A DNA stretch of 64,000 nucleotides from CAZMGB01 sp964565775 (GTDB lineage Bacteria; Chloroflexota; Dehalococcoidia; DSTF01; JALHUB01): NCBI GenBank assembly GCA_964565775.1, contig CAZMGB010000003.1, positions 124,001-188,000 of the forward strand. Reading direction: 5' to 3'. Shown piece after piece: positions 45,837 to 53,353 of the stretch. Under the pieces are notes generated by a model, which was given only the letters and a program-made list of their open reading frames with translations, did no database searches and was not told the DNA's origin. The position numbers were made by a program, and so were the translations under genes. The stretch's first letter is position 1, and the number at the start of each line of letters is the position of its first letter.

Positions 45837-47125
45837 TGACAAAGATCTTGATACTGAGCCGCGGCGTCGTTGGGCGGGGCATGGCCAGCCCCGGAATTCG
45901 CTGCTACCACATGGCCCGCGTCCTCGCCGAGCAGCTCCCGGAGGCACAGGTCACCCTCTCCATTCCCAACGAGCCGGAGATCCCCTCTCCACACCCACGC
46001 CTGCGCATCGTCCGCTACCGCAGCCAGTGGGCCAGCCTCCTGCAGATGCTCCGCCACGATGTCATCATCTCCCGCAACTTCCCGCCCCACGTCATACCCG
46101 TCTTCCTCCACAAGCGGCTGGCCCTGGACTTCTTCACCGCCTTCTTCATCGAGTGGATGGAGCTCTCCAAGCGTTTCCCCAGCCTCGCGCAGAGAAAGCT
46201 CTGGATGGCCTCGAACCGCCACTACAGCGATGTCCAACTGACGCTGGCCGACTACCTGTTCTGCTCCAACGAGCGTCAGCGCGACCTGTGGGTCGGCGCC
46301 CTGGCCGCTCTCGGCCTCATCACCCCCCGCATGTATGACGAGGACACCACCCTCCGCCGCCTCATCGATGTGGTGCCCTACGGCGTCCAGCCCGGCAGTC
46401 CCCAGCACGACCGGCAGGTCCTGAAGGGAATCGTGCCGGGCATCCGCGAGACCGACAAGGTGCTCATCTGGAACGGTCTGCTCGTCGAGTGGTTCGACGC
46501 CAAGACCGTTGTCCGGGCCATGGCCGAGGTGAGCCGCGTCCGCGACGACGTCAAGCTGTTCTTCCTGGGCCTCCAGCACCCCGACTACGTTACGAGCGTG
46601 GAGGCGCAGCCGGTGCGCGAGGCTATGGACCTGTGCAAGGACCTCGGCGTCTACGAGCGGTCCGTGTTCTTCAACGTCGGCTGGACGCCCTACCACGACA
46701 TCGGCAACTTCCTCGCCGAAGCCGATATCGGCGTCTGCGCCGGCTTCAACAACATCGAGGCGCGCTACGCCTTCCGCACCCGCTTCGTCGACCTCTTCTG
46801 GGCGGAGCTGCCCATCATCTGCACGAGCGGGGACGTCCTCGCCGAGCGGATCGAACACGAGCCACTCGGCATCTCCGTTCCGCCCGGCGACCACCAGGCG
46901 TTCGCCGACGCCATCCTCCGCCTCGTCAACGACCGCGACTTCTACCAGCGCTGCCGCTCCAACATGCCCGCCATCAAGGAGGAGCTGAGCTGGGAGCAAG
47001 TTCTCGCTCCCCTGGTAGAGTTCTGCCGCAGCGGCGAGAGCATCGCGGCTCCCAAGGGTCAGCGCTTCCTTCCCCTCCTTCTCCGCTCCGCGGCCTATCT
47101 GGTGGAGAAGACGCTGGCGCGCTGA
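45836..47125 (+). CDS. GT4-like glycosyltransferase, tandem copy 3
   Basis: The 429-residue protein begins MTKILILSRGVVGRGMAS and carries the same blocks as copy 2 (SRNFPPHVIPVFLHKRL, CSNERQRDLWVG, FFNVGWTPYHDIGNFLAEAD, ARYAFRTRFVDLFWAELPI, CTSGDVLAER). The ATG at 45836 overlaps the previous stop by one base (TGATG); a GTG at 45833 is an alternative. Copies 2 and 3 clearly arose from a recent duplication. The three genes are translationally coupled end to end. Confidence 0.87.
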   Translation: MTKILILSRGVVGRGMASPGIRCYHMARVLAEQLPEAQVTLSIPNEPEIPSPHPRLRIVRYRSQWASLLQMLRHDVIISRNFPPHVIPVFLHKRLALDFFTAFFIEWMELSKRFPSLAQRKLWMASNRHYSDVQLTLADYLFCSNERQRDLWVGALAALGLITPRMYDEDTTLRRLIDVVPYGVQPGSPQHDRQVLKGIVPGIRETDKVLIWNGLLVEWFDAKTVVRAMAEVSRVRDDVKLFFLGLQHPDYVTSVEAQPVREAMDLCKDLGVYERSVFFNVGWTPYHDIGNFLAEADIGVCAGFNNIEARYAFRTRFVDLFWAELPIICTSGDVLAERIEHEPLGISVPPGDHQAFADAILRLVNDRDFYQRCRSNMPAIKEELSWEQVLAPLVEFCRSGESIAAPKGQRFLPLLLRSAAYLVEKTLAR

Positions 47126-47149
47126 GCGCAGCTAGCGCAAGGAGGCTCG

Positions 47150-47533
47150 ATGTATCTCCAGACCCTCGAAGAAAGCCCCCGCAACCGGCGCGGCGGTCAG
47201 GTCTCCTACCTCCTGCTGTCGAAGGGACAGTTCGGCTCCACGAACCTGGCGATAACGTGGGTCGAGGGAGGACCCGACAGCGAACAGCCCCTTCACGATC
47301 ACCCGCGGAACGAGCAGGTGTACGTTATCGTCAGGGGTCGCGGTGTGATGAAGGCCGGCGAGGAGGAGCAGGAGGTCAGGGCCGGTACAATGGTCCTCAT
47401 TCCGCCGAGCACGAGCCACGCCATCCGGAACACCGGCGACGAGCCGCTTGTGTTCGTCTCGGCGACTGCGCCCCCATTCGATCTGCCGCCGGAGGGGTCA
47501 GCCTTCGCCTATGAGCCGCCAGCGCGAACCTAG
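47150..47533 (+). CDS. Cupin domain protein
   Basis: The 127-residue protein is a single cupin-2 barrel: PLHDHPRNEQVYVIVRGRG holds the first motif's metal-binding His and Glu, and PSTSHAIRNTGDEP the second's His. AAGGAGG precedes the ATG by four to five bases. It lies 24 bp after the third glycosyltransferase and may be the last gene of that operon, but small stand-alone cupins have many functions and none can be assigned. It is not similar to the RmlC-like protein at 12.7 kb. Confidence 0.78.
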   Translation: MYLQTLEESPRNRRGGQVSYLLLSKGQFGSTNLAITWVEGGPDSEQPLHDHPRNEQVYVIVRGRGVMKAGEEEQEVRAGTMVLIPPSTSHAIRNTGDEPLVFVSATAPPFDLPPEGSAFAYEPPART

Positions 47534-47573
47534 CGCCTGACGGTGCCGGGAAGTCTGGGCCCCGGCCCCGCCG

Positions 47574-48377
47574 CTATGTGCCGGCGAGGAACTCGTCTAC
47601 CAGCCGGTTGAACGTATCCGGCCGCTCGAAGTAGACGGAGTGCCCGGCCTTGGGCACGCGCTCCAGTCGCGCCCCGGGGACGAGTGAGGCGAAGACTTCG
47701 ACTGCGGCCGGCGGCATCACGACATCCTCCTCGCCGGTGATACAGAGGACGGGCATGGGTAGCGCCGCTACCTTCTCGGCGGGCGTCGTCCGCATCGCGA
47801 TCAGGCCCCTGAGCACCGCATCCCGGTCCAGGTTCACGCTGAGCCCCGAGATCTCCTGGTAGAGGAAGTGCATTGCGGGCTGCTCACGCGCCATGCGCTC
47901 GCCGGCTGCGGGGTGGATGCCCCGCGCAAACAGCTCCGCCTCCGGGTTGCCGGTGCGCGCGGCGTAAATGCGGTCGATATCCGGATGGGCGAGGGTACCC
48001 GTGGTCGCCGCCATCACCAGCGCACGGACGCGCGACGGGCTGCCCGTCCGGCTGGCGGCCTCTCGCAACGCGTAGCCGAGGCAGGTCCAGCCGCCCATCG
48101 ACTGCGCCACCAGCCGCACGTCCTCTAGCTCCAGGTGGTCGATGAGCGCCGCCAGGTCGTCGACGAAGGCCGCCGGGCCGGGGCCCTGCGCCTCCTCAAC
48201 GGAAGGCGCGAAGCCTCGATGCGCGAAGGTGACACACGTATAGCGGTCGCGAAAGCAGGGGACCTGCTGCCACCAGGAGAGATGATTTCCACCCAGACCG
48301 TGCGCGAAGACCAGGGCCGGACCGTGGCCGCTCCTCTCGTAATAGAGGTCGCAGCCGTTGACGTGGAGAAATGGCAC
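47574..48377 (-). CDS. Alpha/beta hydrolase
   Basis: The 267-residue protein has the oxyanion region FAHGLGGNHLSWW, the nucleophile elbow VAQSMGGW, the acid in CITGEEDVVMPP and the catalytic His in KAGHSVYFE, so the Ser-Asp-His triad is complete. It resembles haloperoxidase, 3-oxoadipate enol-lactonase or epoxide-hydrolase-like single-domain hydrolases. Unlike the fusion at 9.1 kb it has a perfect GxSxG-type elbow and no cyclase domain. It is convergent with the cupin gene. Substrate unknown. Confidence 0.88.
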   Translation of the reverse strand: MPFLHVNGCDLYYERSGHGPALVFAHGLGGNHLSWWQQVPCFRDRYTCVTFAHRGFAPSVEEAQGPGPAAFVDDLAALIDHLELEDVRLVAQSMGGWTCLGYALREAASRTGSPSRVRALVMAATTGTLAHPDIDRIYAARTGNPEAELFARGIHPAAGERMAREQPAMHFLYQEISGLSVNLDRDAVLRGLIAMRTTPAEKVAALPMPVLCITGEEDVVMPPAAVEVFASLVPGARLERVPKAGHSVYFERPDTFNRLVDEFLAGT

Positions 48378-48414
48378 GACGACTACTCCTCGCAGGGCAA
48401 TCGCATGCGCTGCC

Positions 48415-48483
48415 CTAGCCTCTATCCCACCTCACGTTGTACAGGCGCGCCGCGTCCTTGAAGGCGCGCGGCGCGACCGCGTC
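48415..48483 (-). pseudogene. C-terminal remnant of a hydrolase-cyclase gene (1)
   Basis: The minus strand reads RAFKDAARLYNVRWDRG and stops at 48415. The intact fusion protein at 9.1 kb ends RGFEDPVRLYEVRWRDDD, so this is the last 20-odd codons of a related cyclase. The frame upstream enters the end of the M20 gene without further likeness, so only a stub survives between the alpha/beta hydrolase and M20 genes. Confidence 0.65.
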
Positions 48484-48502
48484 ACGCGGGCGGGCTGTCG
48501 GA

Positions 48503-49672
48503 TCATGTCGCCTTCTTGAAAGGAGTCTCAAGCAGGCGCTTTCGCACCCGCTCGTCAAGGGCGACGTCGATGGCTGTCCAGGCCATCGCCAGGGCACCGT
48601 CGATCACGGCCTTGTCGGCCTCGGCCGTGACGCAGTGGGCGGCGAACTCGGGCTGGTGGGGAAGCGCCGGCAGAGAGCCGATACCGATCATCGGGTGGAT
48701 CGCCGGTATCACCAGGGAGACGTTGCCCATGTCCGTCGACCCCGCCCTCGACCCAGCGTCGACGAACGTGCGGCCGAGGGTCTCCGCGTTGGAGCGATAG
48801 GCCGCCGAAAGGTCGGGGTCGGCCTGCATCTGAGCGTACGGCCTGCCGCCCTCCCTGATCTCCAGCTTGGCGCCGGTGGCCACGGCCCCGGCCTCGAAGC
48901 AACGGTAGACCTTGGCGCGGAGCTCCTCCAGTCGCTCAAGCCTGCTCGCGCGGATCGCGTAGGTGGCGCTGGTGTGGGCCGGAATGACGTTGGGCGCGTC
49001 ACCGCCCTTGGTGACAATGCCATGAATCTTGTCGTTGGGGCCGATCTGCTGTCGGAGGAGCCCGATGGCCACCTGTGCCAGAGTGAGGGCGTCGGCGGCG
49101 TTGATGCCGCGATCGGGGAATGAAGACGCGTGCGCCTCCTTGCCCGTGTATTCGACATCGAAGTCCTGAATGGCGATGATCGCCGGCTCCAGTATGTCGA
49201 CAGGGGACGGATGCACCATCATAGCAGCGTGCACGCCGTCGAAGGCGCCGCGCTCCAGGAGAAGGATCTTGCCTCCGCCGCCTTCCTCGGCAGGCGTGCC
49301 GATGATGCGCACGGTGATTCCCAACTCATCCGCCACCGAGGCCAGGGCGATGGCCGCACCGACTGCGGCAGTAGCGATGATGTTGTGGCCGCAAGCGTGG
49401 CCGATCTCGGGGAGACAATCGTACTCGGCGCAGACGGCGACGTGCAGGGGGCCGCTGCCCGCCCGGCCGGCGAACGCCGTCGGCAGCTCGCATACGCCGC
49501 CCTCGACGGCCAGCCCTGCCTGAGTAAGGGTCTCGACCAGCCAGGCGGATGCCTTATGCTCCTGGAACCCCAGCTCCGGGTTCGCGTGGATCCGGTGGCT
49601 GAGGTCGATGAGCGTGTCGCGGAACTCGTCCAGGCGTGCGCGTGCCTTAGCCTTCGTGTCTGTGCTAGCCAT
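48503..49672 (-). CDS. M20 family amidohydrolase (AbgB/IAA-amino-acid hydrolase-like)
   Basis: The 389-residue metallohydrolase has HRIHANPELGFQE near the N-terminus, the metal motif HACGHN, GTPAEEGGGGKILLLERGAFDG with the catalytic Glu and a metal Glu, and a dimerisation domain (about 180-300) with DFDVEYTGKEAHASSFP. This is the M20D branch, which cleaves amide bonds of N-acyl amino acids or aminobenzoyl-glutamate. Its start has an ATG with upstream GAGGTAGG-like site. It is flanked on both sides by fragments of hydrolase-cyclase genes, suggesting it came into an older array of those genes. Confidence 0.92.
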   Translation of the reverse strand: MASTDTKAKARARLDEFRDTLIDLSHRIHANPELGFQEHKASAWLVETLTQAGLAVEGGVCELPTAFAGRAGSGPLHVAVCAEYDCLPEIGHACGHNIIATAAVGAAIALASVADELGITVRIIGTPAEEGGGGKILLLERGAFDGVHAAMMVHPSPVDILEPAIIAIQDFDVEYTGKEAHASSFPDRGINAADALTLAQVAIGLLRQQIGPNDKIHGIVTKGGDAPNVIPAHTSATYAIRASRLERLEELRAKVYRCFEAGAVATGAKLEIREGGRPYAQMQADPDLSAAYRSNAETLGRTFVDAGSRAGSTDMGNVSLVIPAIHPMIGIGSLPALPHQPEFAAHCVTAEADKAVIDGALAMAWTAIDVALDERVRKRLLETPFKKAT

Positions 49673-49683
49673 GTGTCCTACCT

Positions 49684-49746
49684 CGTAAGGGCTTCGCTGC
49701 TCACCCCGTCGGCGGTCCCCGCGTACCGGATGTGGGGCTGCATCAT
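49684..49746 (-). pseudogene. N-terminal remnant of a hydrolase-cyclase gene (2b)
   Basis: The minus strand from ATG ATG at 49746 reads MMQPHIRYAGTADGVSS, matching MEPRIQYARTADGVS at the start of the intact fusion at 9.1 kb. Likeness ends after about 16 codons. Its start overlaps the stop of remnant 2a, so a boundary between two adjacent copies is preserved. Confidence 0.68.
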
Positions 49747-49838
49747 CCGCCTCCGGCGGACTGCCGCCGTCTCACCTCGTACAGCCGCACCCGGCCCTCG
49801 AACGCACGGTGCACAGCCTCGCCCCGGCCGATTTCTAA
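49743..49838 (-). pseudogene. C-terminal remnant of a hydrolase-cyclase gene (2a)
   Basis: The minus strand reads RGEAVHRAFEGRVRLYEVRRR with a stop at 49743-49745; the intact gene has RGDVVLRGFEDPVRLYEVRWR. The stop overlaps the ATG ATG of remnant 2b. The piece abuts the end of the methyltransferase gene at 49.8 kb. Confidence 0.68.
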
Positions 49839-50425
49839 GTGCGCCGTTGGAACAGGTACCAGTAGGAGGGGCTTCCTTGCTCCGCGCCGCCCCTAACCCA
49901 CCGGGCCTCGAAGTCGCCAGCCAGCAAGCTCTTCATCTCATCCGGCGCCAGCCCCACCGCACGTCCCAGGAACTTACGGGGCCCCCACGCGTAAAGCATG
50001 TAGTAGCCACCGGGGCGAACCAACCGCTTCAGCATCGAGCCGTAAGCCAGGCGGTCGGAGGACACCAGGGAGTGAAAGCAGCCGATATCCAGGGCCAGGT
50101 CAAAGGACTCGCCCACGAGCTGTCCGCCCGCCGCCCCCAGCTTTATGGCCTCGCCGGCATAGAAGGCGGCCACCACACCCGCCTCACGGGCCTTCTGCCG
50201 CGCCCTGCGGATGGCCAGCCAGGCGACGTCCGTCCCCACCACGTCGAAGCCATGTTGGGCCAGGTAGATGGCGTTGGTACCGGTGCCGCAGCCGATGTCG
50301 AGGGCTCGCCCCGGCGGGATGACGCCACTTTCTACCACCTCGACCACCTCCGGCGGCGTGATGCCGGTATCCCAGCGAGGCCGACCACGGAGATATTGCA
50401 GGTTCCAGAAGAGCTTGCTCAGCAT
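49835..50425 (-). CDS. SAM-dependent methyltransferase (thiopurine-methyltransferase-like)
   Basis: The 196-residue protein has ALDIGCGTGTNAIYLAQHGFDVVGTD as a textbook SAM-binding motif and strand 2, WDTGITPPEVVEVV at the N-terminus, and LALDIGCFHSLV. It is close to small TPMT/TehB-like methyltransferases that detoxify small molecules such as metalloid or thiol compounds. It is probably not part of the glycan island. It lies between two stubs of hydrolase-cyclase genes on the same strand. Confidence 0.85.
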   Translation of the reverse strand: MLSKLFWNLQYLRGRPRWDTGITPPEVVEVVESGVIPPGRALDIGCGTGTNAIYLAQHGFDVVGTDVAWLAIRRARQKAREAGVVAAFYAGEAIKLGAAGGQLVGESFDLALDIGCFHSLVSSDRLAYGSMLKRLVRPGGYYMLYAWGPRKFLGRAVGLAPDEMKSLLAGDFEARWVRGGAEQGSPSYWYLFQRRT

Positions 50426-50486
50426 GAATCGATCCCAGGCCCGTCCGGCCCGCAGCCGCGCTCGACGGGCGGCGGCATCACCCGCC

Positions 50487-50540
50487 TCAGGCGCACTCCC
50501 GCGAGCTCACCTCATACGGCCGCAGCGGGCCCGCCCGTCA
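50487..50540 (-). pseudogene. Possible C-terminal remnant of a hydrolase-cyclase gene (3)
   Basis: The minus strand reads GPLRPYEVSSRECA with a stop at 50487, corresponding to DPVRLYEVRWRDDD of the intact gene. At the DNA level it shares a CTCACCTC-TAC-GCCGCA pattern with the other stubs and is followed by an ATG. The match is short, so this is the weakest of the set. Confidence 0.45.
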
Positions 50541-50834
50541 GGACCGCCCGGCCCGTCCGCCGCCGGCGACGGCAGGGAAGACGTCCACCTCGTCGGCGGC
50601 GGTGACGCGGGTGTCCAGCCCGTTCAGGAAGTGAATCTCGCGCCCGTTCAGGAACACGGCGACGTATCGACGCACCTCGCCGGAGTCATCGAGCAGGGAG
50701 CCGGCAAGGCCGGGGCGAAGCTTCTCGAGATGCCTCAGCATGTCGCCGACGGTGCCGGAGCGGGGGACGGCCACCTCGATCGCCTTGTCGCCGGCCCGTA
50801 TCCGCAACATCGCGTAGAGCCTAACGAGCACCAT
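50538..50834 (-). CDS. MoaD/ThiS-like sulfur carrier protein
   Basis: The 98-residue protein has the beta-grasp pattern of MoaD (VRLYAMLRIRAGDK, a middle RYVAVFLNGREI, then ADEVDVFPAVAGGG). MoaD donates the sulfur atoms of molybdopterin from its C-terminal Gly-Gly thiocarboxylate. Here the Gly-Gly is followed by an extra RAGRS tail, which would have to be removed, as is known for some archaeal and bacterial homologues. It lies 26 bp downstream of the aldehyde ferredoxin oxidoreductase gene, the usual partner arrangement for making the tungsten- or molybdenum-pterin cofactor. Confidence 0.85.
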   Translation of the reverse strand: MVLVRLYAMLRIRAGDKAIEVAVPRSGTVGDMLRHLEKLRPGLAGSLLDDSGEVRRYVAVFLNGREIHFLNGLDTRVTAADEVDVFPAVAGGGRAGRS

Positions 50835-50860
50835 CGTTCACCCGACGCGCGCCGCAAGGG

Positions 50861-52660
50861 TCAAATGATCTGCAGCGCTCGAAGCTTCTCCTCAGGCACG
50901 ACGCCTTTGACCCAGCCGCGGGCGGCGTAGTACTCCTCGAGCATCAGATCCAGCTCGCATACCTGTCCCTGCGACCCGGGGCTGGTGGAAGGCTCCGTCA
51001 GGAACCGCTGCGGCAGCGTGTCGGAGCCCTCGCGGAAGCCGGCCAGGTTATTGTAGTGGCGCTCCAGATTGTAGACGCGCTCGCCGATCTTGAGGATCCC
51101 ATCGCCGTCCATGGGCACTCCGACCACCGCCGAGTACTGCGCCGCGTAGTTGTCCGCGTTCTCGGCGAAGCTGGAGAACTTGCAGATGTCGAGGGAGTCG
51201 GACACGGCAGCGAGGTCCTGGAACGCCTTGAGGAGCTCTCCCTTGCCCTGCCAGGCCAGGGGGTCCACCTTCTCCGGTATGCCCATCGCCTCGGCGGCAA
51301 GAGTGTAGCCGCGCAGGTGACAGGCGCCCCGGTTGCTCGTGGCAAAGCCGAGCCCCATGCCCTTCACGCCCCGCGGGTCATAGGCGGGGATCGCCTGGCC
51401 CTTGACGGTCATCGAAATGCTCTCATCGCCGAAGCCTCTGGCCGCGCGCTCCGTCCCCTCGGCGAGGGCGTCGCCGATCCCTTCGCGCAGGGCTATCTTG
51501 CGCACCAGTTCCACCATCTTGTCCGCATCGCCCCAGGCGATGCGCTCGCTGATGAGCTCCCTGTCGCTGGCCTCCATGGCCATCGAGAGGACGTTGCCCA
51601 TCTCGATGGTGTCCATGCCGTATTCGTTGCACAGGTCGATGAGGAAGGCGATGGAATCGCGGTCGGCGTTGAAACAGTTGGCGCCGAAGGTCCAGGCGGA
51701 CTCGTACTCGTAGCTCTCCATGTGGACCTTGAACCTGCCGGGGCTGGTCTCGACCTCCTTCTTGCAGGCGACCGGGCAAGCGTGGCACGTCGGATCGTTG
51801 ACCAGGATCGTCTCCTTGACGCGCTCGCCGCTTATCTCGTTCGCTTGCTCGAAGCTGGTGAGTTGCGAATTCTTGGTGGGCAGCGCCCCCATGGTGTTGG
51901 CGAGGTTCATCAACACGTTGGTGCCGAAGACGGAGAGGCCGCCCTTGCGAGGGCCGGTGACGTCGCTTTCCGAGAGGGCCTTCACCGCATCCCTGTGGGC
52001 CACCCGGAACGCATCCCGGTCCTGCGCCTTCGGCATCCGCTTCTTCGCCTTGATGACGACGGCCTTCAGGTTCTTGCTCCCGGCCACCGCTCCCACGCCG
52101 CCGCGGCCGGAGGCGCGGTCGTTCTCGTTGATCAGGGAGGCGAAACGTACCTTGTTCTCCCCACCGCGGCCGATGGTCACCACGCTCACGTCGTCGCCGT
52201 GCCTGTCCAGGAGGAGCTTCACCGTCTCGTGCACGCCCTTGCCCCAGAGGTCTCGGGCATCCTTGACCTCGACGTTGCCGCCCTCGACGTAGGCGTAGAC
52301 GGGGTGGTCGGCCCTCCCCTCGAAGATGACGCCGTCCAAGCCGGCCCACTTCAGGCGGGCGCCGGACCAGCCCCCGTGGTGGGAGTCGGTCACGGTGCCG
52401 GTGAGAGGCGACTTCGTGACGACAGCCACTCGGCCGCTCATGTTGACTGCGGTGCCCGTCAGGGGGCCCGTAATGAAGCAGAGGATGTTTTCCGGCGACA
52501 GCGGCTCCACCTGGGGGCCGTTGTCGAACACAAGCTTCACACCGAGGCCGCGACCACCGATGTACTTGCGGGCATCTTCCTCGTTGATCTCTTCGTAGCG
52601 AACGTTGCCTTTGCCGAGGTCTACTCGCGCCAGACGATTGGCGTATCCGCCCAGTGGCAT
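50861..52660 (-). CDS. Aldehyde ferredoxin oxidoreductase family protein
   Basis: The 599-residue enzyme has the N-terminal AOR motif (LARVDLGKGNVRYEEI, YIGGRGLGVKL), FITGPLTGTAVNMSGR, FEGRADHPVY, and the [4Fe-4S] ligands: CHACPVACKK in the middle and the last Cys in SDSLDICKFSSF. It binds a tungsto- or molybdo-bispterin cofactor and oxidises aldehydes to acids with ferredoxin. The full-length family size matches. With the MoaD-like protein directly downstream it forms a two-gene operon. It suggests an anaerobic or microaerobic metabolism. Substrate not determinable. Confidence 0.94.
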   Translation of the reverse strand: MPLGGYANRLARVDLGKGNVRYEEINEEDARKYIGGRGLGVKLVFDNGPQVEPLSPENILCFITGPLTGTAVNMSGRVAVVTKSPLTGTVTDSHHGGWSGARLKWAGLDGVIFEGRADHPVYAYVEGGNVEVKDARDLWGKGVHETVKLLLDRHGDDVSVVTIGRGGENKVRFASLINENDRASGRGGVGAVAGSKNLKAVVIKAKKRMPKAQDRDAFRVAHRDAVKALSESDVTGPRKGGLSVFGTNVLMNLANTMGALPTKNSQLTSFEQANEISGERVKETILVNDPTCHACPVACKKEVETSPGRFKVHMESYEYESAWTFGANCFNADRDSIAFLIDLCNEYGMDTIEMGNVLSMAMEASDRELISERIAWGDADKMVELVRKIALREGIGDALAEGTERAARGFGDESISMTVKGQAIPAYDPRGVKGMGLGFATSNRGACHLRGYTLAAEAMGIPEKVDPLAWQGKGELLKAFQDLAAVSDSLDICKFSSFAENADNYAAQYSAVVGVPMDGDGILKIGERVYNLERHYNNLAGFREGSDTLPQRFLTEPSTSPGSQGQVCELDLMLEEYYAARGWVKGVVPEEKLRALQII

Positions 52661-52838
52661 GGGTGTCCTCCCTTCCGTGAGTGCGCGACGTGCTGCCGCG
52701 GCTCACTATGGAACCTAAGATGTTCCGGCTCCCTCCCAGTCGTGGCCGCCTACATTCTTCCTCACGCCCGCGTTTTCCGCAAGAGGCGGCGCGCCGTTTC
52801 GGTCAGAGGCGAATCCCAGAATCGGTTAGCCGGGTATG

Positions 52839-52867
52839 TTGACAACGCGTCGGGCTATGAGTAGTCT
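52839..52867 (+). promoter_or_regulatory. Sigma-70-type promoter
   Basis: A perfect TTGACA at 52839-52844 is followed after 17 bases by TAGTCT at 52862-52867 (three of six -10 positions). It lies about 30 bases upstream of the truncated secreted protein gene at 52.9 kb. Confidence 0.5.
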
Positions 52868-52896
52868 GCTAGCGCGCGCACAACAAGCGGCCGGTC

Positions 52897-53289
52897 ATGA
52901 AAAACACACTATTCATGGCCGACCTTGCCGCTTCACTCCTCGCGGGCTTGGTAGCACTCGCCGCGCTAGTATGGGCATCTCCATCCTCATCGAACGCGGC
53001 CGAGGAAGAAGTCACGGAGGCCCGGGTGTCACGATACGATGGACACGGTCACGAGTCCGCCGAGGCGGCTAGGGGAGCGGCCGTCGACGGGGCGGGCAAC
53101 GTGTACATTCCAAACGGGAGCGAGTCGTCGGCGTGCCGTTACGACGGCCTTGACGGCACCAACGACTGTTGGCCGCCACCCGGGCACATGCTACGTGCGG
53201 CGGGCAAGGGCTGTCTACGAACCCGTTTACACCCAGGACATGGAATGGCTCGCATAAGGGGGTACTCGTACATGGCGAGAACGCGCTGA
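52897..53289 (+). pseudogene. Truncated secreted SBBP/NHL-repeat protein
   Basis: The 130-residue product begins with a signal peptide (basic Met-Lys, then a hydrophobic Ala/Leu segment, cut near SNAAEE). Next comes VSRYDGHGHESAEAARGAAVDGAGNVYIP, cut short here as one unit: it matches the start of an SBBP/NHL beta-propeller repeat (x-RYDGPGN..AxxAAVDGSGNVYVTG). Only one repeat survives; the rest is disordered-looking and Arg-rich after apparent frame loss. A working protein would have many repeats, so this is a 5' remnant, although its promoter still looks usable. Confidence 0.55.
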
Positions 53290-53353
53290 CATACGCAGCC
53301 CCGTTCACGGCTCGGGTAGATCCGGCAGAGCCGCCGAAGAAGGGAGGCCGACC

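Noticed and set aside
51056..52864. Open frame of about 600 codons on the plus strand
   Set aside because: It is antisense to the aldehyde ferredoxin oxidoreductase, with His/Val/Asp-rich low-information sequence.
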